Below, one piece after another: positions 1 through 5,046 of a stretch of DNA of 6,174 nt (its first letter is position 1; every line of letters begins with the position of its first letter). The DNA lies in NCBI GenBank assembly GCA_900767075.1, contig CAAFXX010000093.1, positions 1-6,174 of the forward strand, written 5' to 3'. The stretch is from Bacteroidales bacterium (GTDB taxonomy: Bacteria; Bacteroidota; Bacteroidia; Bacteroidales; Muribaculaceae). The position numbers and the translations under genes were made by a program. The notes beneath the pieces are model-generated. The model was not told the origin of the DNA. It ran no database searches and saw only the letters and a list, made by a program, of their open reading frames with translations.

Positions 1-128
1 AAATCCGATTTGCCGGCGGTTCTCGGTTCCATCCTGCAATCCGACACATCATACACATTCCACCCTCCTGCCAATCCTCTTTTACAAAACAAAAGGCAGA
101 CACTCCGATCAGATCAGAGCGTCCCTTT
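1..128 (+). ncRNA. Structured RNA module, copy 1 (3' portion only)
   Basis: The first 51 bases are identical to 3107-3157 in copy 2, and similarity continues with small indels to about 185. Positions 11-24 (TGCCGGCGGTTCTC) are the 3' arm of the long stem seen complete in copies 2 and 3. Its 5' arm and promoter lie left of the window. Two further hairpins follow: CTGCC/GGCAG around 67-99, and an imperfect stem 99-109/113-123 followed by CCTTTAG. Relative to copy 2, the latter stem carries an A/C mismatch (102/120), so copy 1 may be ageing. The function is unknown, and the 3' end at about 128 is a guess. Confidence 0.5.
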
Positions 129-148
129 AGCCTTGTCTCACCCTTTAT

Positions 149-182
149 CATTGATCATATTGCCAACTATTGTCAATCAATG
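149..182. repeat. Variable hairpin of the module, copy 1
   Basis: CATTGAT (149-155) and ATCAATG (176-182) form a perfect 7-bp inverted repeat. The same arms recur in copy 2 at 3246-3289 around a different interior. In copy 3 the corresponding place is taken by unrelated perfect palindromes. Confidence 0.5.
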
Positions 183-189
183 AAAGTAT

Positions 190-540
190 AAGTGGAACTG
201 GCGATAGCCCCGAAGAACGCCAATTCTCGATGAGTGAGCGGTCTATTATTCCCCTACACCGCCCCGTGTCACTGCAAAAGTCATTACGCCCAAGCCAACA
301 CACTGTTAAATTGCGTGGCATACATGTCAGCGCATGTACACATGTTTTCTTGATATAGTTAATATGTTGATTATCAATACTCAAATAACATCCTTTCAAA
401 TTCATTCATCCATAATACACCACTTTACCATCCAATAGCCCTAAATTGCAACAACAATCTTTACCCTTAATCGAAACCTCTAAATGTAGTGACCTCAGCA
501 AAATTTCATCTGTTCTTCACATTGAAATCTAAAAAAATAT
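190..540. repeat. Module flank, copy 1 (similar to 4656-4990)
   Basis: This stretch aligns collinearly with the segment after copy 3. Shared landmarks are GTGGAaCTGG near 191, AATTCTCgATGAG near 222, CTACACC near 254, GCAAAAGTCA near 273, TGATtATCAA near 366, TTTCAAATTCA near 391 and GTGACCTCAGC near 489. By eye, identity is roughly 70-75% with indels. Neither strand gives an open frame conserved between the two copies, so I treat it as non-coding. Copy 2 lacks this segment. It could be the decayed end of a mobile element. Positions 541-600 show nothing further. Confidence 0.5.
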
Positions 541-591
541 TATTTGTTCACTGGATGCCATGGCTCGATGTTGCCATTTTCACCATCTATG

Positions 592-624
592 GGAACTATC
601 CTGATAAAATTGCAACTAACTTTG
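592..624 (+). promoter_or_regulatory. Candidate promoter of the sigma factor operon
   Basis: TAACTTTG (617-624) matches the Bacteroidetes -7 box TAnnTTTG and lies 13 bases before the first ATG. No TTTG sits at the usual -33 spacing. Instead GGAACT (592-597) is present, which resembles an ECF -35 element and would allow autoregulation. The GGAAC reading is an inference from a very short match. Confidence 0.45.
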
Positions 625-637
625 TAAAGAGAAACAG

Positions 638-1138
638 ATGATGAATAATTCTGACTATAATAAATCCTTCACGGCGATGGTCGGACGACACGAAAAGGCA
701 ATCTTCAGTGTCTGTTTCTTCTATGCAACGAGCGAAGTGCCATTTGAGGACCTACGACAGGAGGTCTTGATTTCGCTGTTCAAAGGGTATCGTAATTTCC
801 GGCAGGAGAGTTCTGAAGCGACATGGGTATATAAAGTGTGTATCAACACTTGCCTGTTTTCCTTAAGGAAGTTTACACCAAAAGTCAAAACAGTTTCTTT
901 CGATGAAATTCCTTCTGTTCATTTTCAGGACGATAATGATAAAGCATTGAGGGAAAAGTTAGAATGGCTCTATGCTATAATTGCACAACTTAATCCTATG
1001 GAAAAAGCCTTGATATTAATGTGGCTTGATGAGTTAAGTTATGAAGAAATCGCCTCAAATATGGGGATTCCGAGGAATACCGTCGCATCACGTCTATATC
1101 GCATTAAGGAAAAAATATCATCCAGAAAGGAGGTTTAA
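638..1138 (+). CDS. ECF-type RNA polymerase sigma factor
   Basis: This is a 166-residue protein of normal length for a group 4 (ECF) sigma-70 factor, which directs RNA polymerase to a small set of promoters. A region 2-like part spans about residues 10-80, with DLRQEV at 38-43 and the helix WVYKVCINTCLFSLRK at 63-78. A region 4-like part spans about 108-160, with LSYEEIASNMGIPRNTVASR (133-152) as the helix-turn-helix that reads the -35 element. The linker is short, and no extra C-terminal domain is visible. A second ATG at 641 is an equally good start. The stop is followed after two bases by the next gene, whose ribosome binding site (AAAGGAGG) lies inside the last codons here, so the two are translationally linked. 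The target promoters cannot be read from the sequence, apart from possible autoregulation. Confidence 0.9.
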   Translation: MMNNSDYNKSFTAMVGRHEKAIFSVCFFYATSEVPFEDLRQEVLISLFKGYRNFRQESSEATWVYKVCINTCLFSLRKFTPKVKTVSFDEIPSVHFQDDNDKALREKLEWLYAIIAQLNPMEKALILMWLDELSYEEIASNMGIPRNTVASRLYRIKEKISSRKEV

Positions 1139-1140
1139 TT

Positions 1141-1695
1141 ATGGAACTTGAAGATTTAAGGACAACCTGGAAGTCTGTTAAGCCTCATATTGACTCGCAA
1201 ATCAGAGAGGATGCGGCAAAGGGGCTACTGACAAAAAGAAATGGCATAAAATCAAGACTTTTGACAAGAACTCGGTGGGAGGGTGTTTTTTCAATAATTT
1301 GCCTCATCCTCATGGCTCTTTCGCCATTTTGGTCGCCAATGAAATTCCCATATTGGTGGCTTACTGCTTTTTGCTTGACTATTTTCATCGCTATTATCTC
1401 TGGAATCAGGATATACTGTTCCATCAAGGCTGTCAATCTATGGGACTATACAAACAAGGATATTCTTATGACTGTCATATCGATAAAAAAAATATATCGC
1501 AATATTGAACTTGCTACTGCTGTAGTAATAATTCCGTTGATGATATGGCTCTCCCTAACTCCAATGTTCATTAACACATGGAGAATGATTTTTGTCTGGG
1601 GACTTACTGTATTGGGATTTGCTCTTGAATACTTGTGGTATAGGAGTAATATTAAACAAATTAACAATCTTGTAAATTGGGAGAAAGAACCATGA
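1141..1695 (+). CDS. Four-helix membrane protein, probable regulator of the upstream sigma factor
   Basis: The protein has 184 residues. It starts with a hydrophilic, charged N-terminus of about 45 residues (MELEDLRTTWKSVKP...). Four hydrophobic segments follow at about 48-65, 71-93, 123-143 and 146-167, with a basic loop (KDILMTVISIKKIYR) between helices 2 and 3 and a short polar tail. Bacteroidetes ECF sigma genes are often followed by a membrane protein whose cytoplasmic N-terminal segment binds the sigma factor. The short LxxLW-like N-terminus fits that plan, but I see no zinc-type anti-sigma motif. The RBS AAAGGAGG lies 9 bases upstream of ATG, overlapping the sigma gene, and the stop overlaps the next possible start as ATGA. 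Gene reality is near certain; the anti-sigma role rests on context. Confidence 0.8.
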   Translation: MELEDLRTTWKSVKPHIDSQIREDAAKGLLTKRNGIKSRLLTRTRWEGVFSIICLILMALSPFWSPMKFPYWWLTAFCLTIFIAIISGIRIYCSIKAVNLWDYTNKDILMTVISIKKIYRNIELATAVVIIPLMIWLSLTPMFINTWRMIFVWGLTVLGFALEYLWYRSNIKQINNLVNWEKEP

Positions 1696-1787
1696 AATTT
1701 ATTCTTTCACGTACGGATGACATACGGTTCCATTCAAAGGAATGTCCCGGCAATAATTGTAATGTTATCAATCTAAAACTCAAACAT

Positions 1788-2240
1788 ATGAAGACAAGAA
1801 ATAAAATAGTTACATTCCTATTCGAAAGTCTTGTTGGTATTCTTGCCATCGCTTGCAGCGCAAAAACTCCGGCCAAAGTTAGTGTGGACAAAGAGATATC
1901 TGTTGCTATTTACTCAACAACTGAAAGAGAAGGTGCAATAGACACGGTTTCGCCCTGCCTTTTGAGGGAAACAGTCCATATTTCTGAACTACTTCGTTAT
2001 CCTGTTGATGACGGAATAACGATGCCATTCACGCTCTCTGATATGGCAAAATATGCTGAAATAACAGGTAATAATCTTGAAAAAAGAATTGCCATCAGCG
2101 TAAATGGGCAAGTATTATCAACACCCGTCGTTAAAATGAAAATCGAAAATGGGACATGCTCAGTCTTACTTGACCAGAAGCAGGCGGAAGATCTTTTCCC
2201 ATCCATAAACATTGATGAACTCAAATCAACAAGTCGTTGA
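1788..2240 (+). CDS. Predicted lipoprotein with a SecD P1-head-like domain
   Basis: From ATG 1788 the 150-residue product begins MKTRNK, followed by a hydrophobic stretch ending LAIAC (Cys23), a slightly non-ideal lipobox, so I choose this start. The frame is open further upstream: ATG 1692 overlaps the previous stop as ATGA and has GGGAG nearby, and ATG 1677 is also in frame, but both would bury the signal peptide behind 32-37 polar residues. Residues about 82-137 resemble the P1 head of SecD: a FTLSDMAKYAEITGNN part, then KRIAISVNGQVLSTPVVKMK, then a polar strand and an acidic helix KQAEDLF. Those positions match SecD's pattern of GKR-LAI-hDGKV-SAPV. SecD itself is a large membrane protein, so this would be a stand-alone periplasmic domain. 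The cluster suggests an envelope-linked regulon. The binding partner is unknown. Confidence 0.72.
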   Translation: MKTRNKIVTFLFESLVGILAIACSAKTPAKVSVDKEISVAIYSTTEREGAIDTVSPCLLRETVHISELLRYPVDDGITMPFTLSDMAKYAEITGNNLEKRIAISVNGQVLSTPVVKMKIENGTCSVLLDQKQAEDLFPSINIDELKSTSR

Positions 2241-2261
2241 GTTGATTAAAGCACAAATAAA

Positions 2262-2300
2262 CGCCACCGAGAGAAATAATGCTCCCGTCGGCGATTATTT
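2262..2300 (+). terminator. Possible terminator of the sigma operon
   Basis: CGCC (2262-2265) pairs with GGCG (2290-2293), and GAG pairs with CTC inside. The hairpin is followed by ATTATTTTAG. It lies about 20 bases after the last stop. The stem is interrupted and the T-run is mixed, so this is a moderate call. Confidence 0.35.
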
Positions 2301-2763
2301 TAGTTCAGTTCTGGATCTTTTCGGATTTGCCTGACTCCCCATCCGTCCCTGAAGCGACGTTTGTTCTACTCGATGCTCATGCCTGAGTACATTTCAAGGA
2401 AATGCGTAAGTCATCTGGAATTCAACCGACGTAGGTAAACCCTTGTCAAAAATCATATCAGGTCCAAGAATGATTGGCACGACGCATCTGGCGCCTCAGA
2501 ATGCGATATTGATGGACTTGTCGTTTAACCCTATGAATTTAATCTTTATGCCACATACCTTATCCGGGAATGGACATATGACAATCAGCTCCGGATACTT
2601 TAGGACTGTGAAAGCTTTGGCGATTGAGGCTGTTGCGATGTCTGAGTTTGTGCCGTTGCCTCATGTTGTTTTTCGGCGAGCCTTTAATTTCAATTCAAGA
2701 TTCTCGCGGCTGAAAAGGGCAAGTTCCTTGCATCGGCAACCGTGCTTGGAAAGCCATAATAAA
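2300..2763 (-). pseudogene. Possible remnant of a - strand gene (unidentified)
   Basis: No intact gene is convincing between 2241 and 2880. One - strand frame is coding-like over about 2397-2705 but is broken by TGA at 2661-2663 and 2496-2498 and ends at TGA 2394-2396. The segment 2499-2660 reads 54 residues including AKAFTVLKYPELIVICPFPD, and 2397-2495 reads on with VVPIILGPDMIFDKGLP. A neighbouring frame then continues to TAA at 2300-2302 with FLEMYSGMSIE, a stop, and FRDGWGVRQIRKDPELN. This pattern fits a decayed gene with stops and a frame change, but I cannot name a family. A further 29-residue frame at 2791-2880 on the same strand (ending LTKRQKTGE) may belong to it. The + strand frame 2443-2769 looks like its shadow. 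Confidence 0.25.
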
Positions 2764-2933
2764 GATTAACACGTCATGACTTTCCTATTTTCACTCGCCG
2801 GTTTTCTGACGTTTTGTCAGTTCCTTCTTGAGCTGTTCTTCGAGATTGCAAGTAACCACATAATCGATAGATAAGCACATTTAAGCGGTTATAAAAGATT
2901 TTTCACGGCTTTTGATATATTTTAAGCCATTTG

Positions 2934-2965
2934 TTTGCATATTTAATAATATAGTGCTATATTTG
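2934..2965 (+). promoter_or_regulatory. Promoter of structured RNA, copy 2
   Basis: TTTG (2934-2937), a 20-base spacer and TATATTTG (2958-2965) match the Bacteroidetes housekeeping promoter exactly. A TSS is expected near 2969. Copy 3 has the same boxes and spacer, including the shared continuation CGC after the -7 box. TTTTCACGGCT at about 2900-2910 also recurs upstream of copy 3. Confidence 0.85.
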
Positions 2966-2968
2966 CGC

Positions 2969-3225
2969 ATACATAACTGACCTCGCAGGTCATCATTCCC
3001 GTCCGTGGCGGTCTCTTCCGCACGGCAGACGATGGAAAGAAAGAGGACCGCCGGCATTTCCAAGGCTATTGATCCATGACTTTACATACCGACCATAACT
3101 TTACTGAAATCCGATTTGCCGGCGGTTCTCGGTTCCATCCTGCAATCCGACACATCACACGCATTCCACCCTCTCTTTTACTAAACAAAAAAGGATACAC
3201 TCCGACCAAATCAGAGTGCTCATTT
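2969..3225 (+). ncRNA. Structured RNA module, copy 2 (complete)
   Basis: Three stems follow the promoter. P1 is TGACCT/AGGTCA (2978-2983/2987-2992) with a CGC loop. P2 is CCGT-g-GCGG/CCGC-ACGG (3003-3011/3018-3025) with a bulged G3007, extended outward by CGT/ACG and TTCC/GGAA (2996-3037). P3 is a 14-bp stem, GAGGACCGCCGGCA (3043-3056) with TGCCGGCGGTTCTC (3117-3130), enclosing a 60-nt loop that contains GACCATAACTTTAC (3091-3104), conserved in copy 3. A 3' hairpin CACTC/GAGTG (3198-3218) follows, with only a weak T-tract, so the 3' end is uncertain. I see no open frame worth calling. Copy 3 preserves every stem with paired substitutions. The function and family are unknown to me. Confidence 0.7.
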
Positions 3226-3245
3226 AGCCATACCTCACCTTTTAT

Positions 3246-3289
3246 CATTGATCTTATTGGATCTTATTGCCGACTATTGCCAATCAATG
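3246..3289. repeat. Variable hairpin of the module, copy 2
   Basis: The arms CATTGAT (3246-3252) and ATCAATG (3283-3289) are the same as in copy 1. Inside, GATCTTATTG occurs twice in tandem (3250-3259 and 3260-3269), which explains the extra length compared with copy 1. Similarity to copy 1 stops a few bases after this hairpin. Confidence 0.5.
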
Positions 3290-3342
3290 AAAATTGTGAA
3301 TAAAACCATATATCGTGGTAGTATTGAGAGAGGTTTGCAATG

Positions 3343-3720
3343 TCAATCGCTGACGGTGTATGATATGTGCACTGCGTTGGCAAGGTATATGCGTTGAACA
3401 AATGGCTCCTTGCCACGGGCTACTTCGATAGCCGACAAATCGGCGGCATGTCCGTCGACAGATGCGGCAAGTCCAGCCTCGAATCCTTTTGCAACCGGTC
3501 CTACGGTCACTTCCACTTTTCCTTCATTATGAACGCCTTGGAGAATCTTCTCTCCATCGACACCCATATAGCTGATGAATACATCGGAACCCGGTTGAAT
3601 GCTTACAGAATAACGTACATAGTAATCTGTTGCCGGTTCGTCATCGTTGCTGCATGATGCCAAAGCCAAATTGCATACAACATATGCAGCAAGCATAAAT
3701 ATTCGAAATAACTTCTTCAT
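3343..3720 (-). CDS. Small secreted lipoprotein of unknown function
   Basis: The 125-residue product begins MKKLFRIFMLAAYVVCNLAL, followed by the lipobox LASC with Cys23 as the lipidated residue. The next residues, SNDDE, resemble the acidic export signal that sends Bacteroidetes lipoproteins to the cell surface, so surface display is likely but inferred. The mature part (about 102 residues) looks beta-rich: YYVRYSVSIQPGS, then VFISYMGVDGEKI, KVEVTVGPVAKGFEAGL and a final VHISYTVSD. Such alternating strands suggest one Ig-like or beta-sandwich domain. I do not recognise a named family. The gene stands alone between module copies 2 and 3, facing away from copy 3's promoter. Its composition is ordinary for the window. 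The start is supported by the signal peptide and by a -7-like box upstream. Confidence 0.8.
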   Translation of the reverse strand: MKKLFRIFMLAAYVVCNLALASCSNDDEPATDYYVRYSVSIQPGSDVFISYMGVDGEKILQGVHNEGKVEVTVGPVAKGFEAGLAASVDGHAADLSAIEVARGKEPFVQRIYLANAVHISYTVSD

Positions 3721-3743
3721 TTATGATAAGTTATACAGAGCTG

Positions 3744-3751
3744 CGAAATTA
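3744..3751 (-). promoter_or_regulatory. Candidate -7 box of the lipoprotein gene
   Basis: Read on the - strand this is TAATTTCG, one base from TAnnTTTG, and it ends 23 bases before the ATG at 3720. No TTTG occurs at the normal -33 distance, so the call is weak. Confidence 0.35.
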
Positions 3752-3845
3752 CTAATTATTCCTGTAATAAAGAAGTTGTTCAAACTAATTTACGTTTAAT
3801 AAAATTTATGAAGAAGTATAAACTTTATGGCGATTTTCAATAATC

Positions 3846-3922
3846 TTTCGGATGCCTTTCCCGTCCTCATCGGCTCCGACCGTGAGGACGCAGCCTCTTC
3901 GACCGGAAAATCCACTCCGAAA
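3846..3922. other. Nested hairpin structure upstream of the lipoprotein gene
   Basis: Three nested perfect stems are visible: TTTCGGA (3846-3852)/TCCGAAA (3916-3922), TTTCC (3857-3861)/GGAAA (3905-3909), and CGTCCTCA (3862-3869)/TGAGGACG (3883-3890), with CGG/CCG pairing inside the last loop. On the - strand it lies about 125 bases before the lipoprotein start and could be part of a leader if transcription starts upstream. A - strand frame with no stop (read as VDFPVEEAASSRSEPMRTGK) crosses it, but has no identifiable start or family. There is no T-run on either side, so a simple terminator is unlikely. Confidence 0.4.
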
Positions 3923-3957
3923 CCTTAATGAATCTTACCATAAAAATTAGTTTAAAC

Positions 3958-4153
3958 TTCTAAGAAATTGTTTAAATTTATTTTCAGAGAATTTTGAGAG
4001 GGATTTTTGAGATGATTCCGCAAGCCGAGGATGGAGCAATTCCCACATTGCGACCGACGAGACTTGGCGGAATCAGCCAAAAAGACCCTAAAAATTCCTG
4101 AAAGATATCCTTATATAAAATATTTCGTAATAAATTTAAACAGTTTCTTAGAA
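3958..4153. mobile_element. MITE-like element with 25-bp terminal inverted repeats
   Basis: The ends are inverted repeats of 25 bp with one mismatch: 3958-3982 starts TTCTAAGAAATTGTTTAAAT, and the right end 4129-4153 read in reverse starts TTCTAAGAAACTGTTTAAAT. A second, imperfect inverted repeat lies inside: TTTCAG (3982-3987) with CTGAAA (4098-4103), runs of AATTTT/AAAATT, and TGATTCCGC (4013-4021) with GCGGAATCA (4068-4076). At 196 bp it has no room for a transposase and no convincing frame, so it would need a helper element with the same ends. I cannot make out a clear target duplication in the AT-rich flanks (AAAC before, TAAA after), and I do not assign an IS family. Confidence 0.6.
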
Positions 4154-4231
4154 TAAATCCGGCTATTTTCACGGCTCCCTCCGTCAGTAAAAATAAATTT
4201 TTACGATATTTGATAAATATTATGTTAAAAA

Positions 4232-4263
4232 TTTGCATTAAGAATTAAAAGATGCTATATTTG
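4232..4263 (+). promoter_or_regulatory. Promoter of structured RNA, copy 3
   Basis: TTTG (4232-4235), a 20-base spacer and TATATTTG (4256-4263) give the same strong Bacteroidetes promoter as copy 2. The spacer sequence differs but its length is kept. A TSS is expected near 4267. TTTTCACGGCT upstream (about 4165-4175) is shared with copy 2. Confidence 0.85.
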
Positions 4264-4266
4264 CGC

Positions 4267-4525
4267 ACAATTGTATGACTGACTTGGTCAGTTGTCAATC
4301 CCGTCCGATGCGGCTTGTGCTGCTCGGCAGACGATGGAAATGAAGAGGATCGCCGGCATTTTTAGACTATTAATCCACAATTTAATGACTAAATTACGCT
4401 GACCATAACTTTACGATGCAATCGATATGCCGGCGATTCTCTGTTCCATCTCTTACCACGACTTGTTCGCCATACGCCATTGTGCATTCTCCCGCCTACG
4501 GGAGGGAGTGGCACTTTCGTGCTCT
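4267..4525 (+). ncRNA. Structured RNA module, copy 3
   Basis: P1 is ACTGAC/GTCAGT (4278-4283/4287-4292, loop TTG). P2 is CCGA-t-GCGGC/GCTGC-TCGG (4305-4314/4319-4327) with bulged T4309 where copy 2 has a bulged G. P3 is a 15-bp stem, GAGGATCGCCGGCAT (4345-4359) with ATGCCGGCGATTCTC (4427-4441). GACCATAACTTTAC (4401-4414) is kept in the P3 loop, and CGGCAGACGATGGAAA (4325-4340) is kept between P2 and P3. After P3 the sequence diverges from copies 1 and 2 and has two new hairpins, CTCCCG/CGGGAG (4489-4504) and GCAC/GTGC (4511-4522), the latter followed by TCTTTC. Transcription may instead run on to the terminator at 4681-4716. The 3' end is uncertain. Confidence 0.7.
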
Positions 4526-4564
4526 TTCAGTCGTTATAGTATTTATTCTTTAGTTTTCATCATC

Positions 4565-4597
4565 TACTACTGGTGCGATAAAATCGCACCAGTAGTA
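4565..4597. repeat. Perfect 15-bp hairpin
   Basis: TACTACTGGTGCGAT (4565-4579) and its exact complement at 4583-4597 enclose the loop AAA. A-rich sequence, not a T-run, follows on the + strand, so it does not look like a + strand intrinsic terminator. It lies 14 bases before the 46-bp palindrome. Confidence 0.75.
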
Positions 4598-4611
4598 AAA
4601 AGAGATCAAAA

Positions 4612-4657
4612 CAATAGCGTCTGATTTTCATATCGATATGAAAATCAGACGCTATTG
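4612..4657. repeat. Perfect 46-bp palindrome
   Basis: Each half is 23 bp. The left half starts CAATAGCGTCTGATTTTC and the centre is TATCGATA (4631-4638). There is no mismatch and no spacer. Read on the - strand it is followed by TTTTGATCTCTTTTT, so it could end transcription from the right. Copies 1 and 2 have a different, smaller inverted repeat in the same place, before the flank. Confidence 0.85.
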
Positions 4658-4986
4658 GTGGAGCTGGTGGCACCACAGAAGGTCGCTAATTCTCAATGAG
4701 TTAGCGGTCTTTTATTCAACTACACCCCTCCGAGTCACCACAAAAGTCACCACGCCCACGCTAACGCGCTGAAATATTGATTATTATATGTGTCGGCATA
4801 AGCACATATCTTTTCTTGTTGTGACTTAATACGCTGATAATCAACACATCTTTCAAATTCACCCAAATCCATTCAGCGTCATTCAATCCCACATACCGTC
4901 TCGCGACCCCAAACTTTAACAGACTTTAACCATATTCGAGCCTCAAAAATGTGGTGACCTCAGCCAAATTTTCGCCGGGTCACCAC
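4656..4986. repeat. Module flank, copy 3, with GTGGTGAC octamers
   Basis: This is the counterpart of 190-540. The octamer GTGGTGAC occurs four times: on the - strand at 4734-4741, 4746-4753 and 4979-4986, and on the + strand at 4951-4958. The last two form a perfect 9-bp stem, GTGGTGACC/GGTCACCAC (4951-4959/4978-4986). In copy 1 the same positions read only approximately (GTCACTGC, GTCATTAC, GTAGTGAC), so copy 3 appears less degraded. No gene is supported in 4716-5017. Confidence 0.55.
4681..4716 (+). terminator. Intrinsic terminator downstream of RNA copy 3
   Basis: GGTCGCTAA (4681-4689) pairs with TTAGCGGTC (4701-4709) through nine pairs including two G-U pairs, with an 11-base loop, followed by TTTTATT. 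It would end a + strand transcript starting at 4267. The equivalent in copy 1 (about 214-246) has several mismatches in the stem. Confidence 0.6.
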
Positions 4987-5046
4987 GCTTAATAGTTAAA
5001 ATCCCATAAATAATTCGTTAGGTATAGGCGGATAATGCGCCCAATA

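Noticed and set aside
148..405. 85-residue - strand open frame in the copy 1 flank
   Set aside because: The homologous stretch of copy 3 does not keep the frame open, so the homology is at the DNA level and not protein-driven.
2443..2769. 108-residue + strand open frame
   Set aside because: It has no clear ribosome binding site, promoter or recognisable fold, and its sequence reads like the shadow of the more coding-like but broken - strand frames.
2969..3225. Retron msr-msd or diversity-generating element
   Set aside because: No reverse transcriptase frame lies in the window, and there are no template/variable repeat pairs with adenine-specific differences.
3984..4238. 84-residue - strand open frame across the MITE
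   Set aside because: It runs over the terminal repeat and internal palindrome and lacks any family signature.
4612..4657. Protelomerase (hairpin telomere) target site
   Set aside because: The size of the palindrome is suggestive, but there is no protelomerase gene and the sequence continues normally on both sides, as in a circular chromosome.
4656..4700. A tmRNA gene or its end on the - strand
   Set aside because: Only about 12 bases match. The T-arm pattern GGTTCGAATCC is absent and no 5' acceptor half is found.
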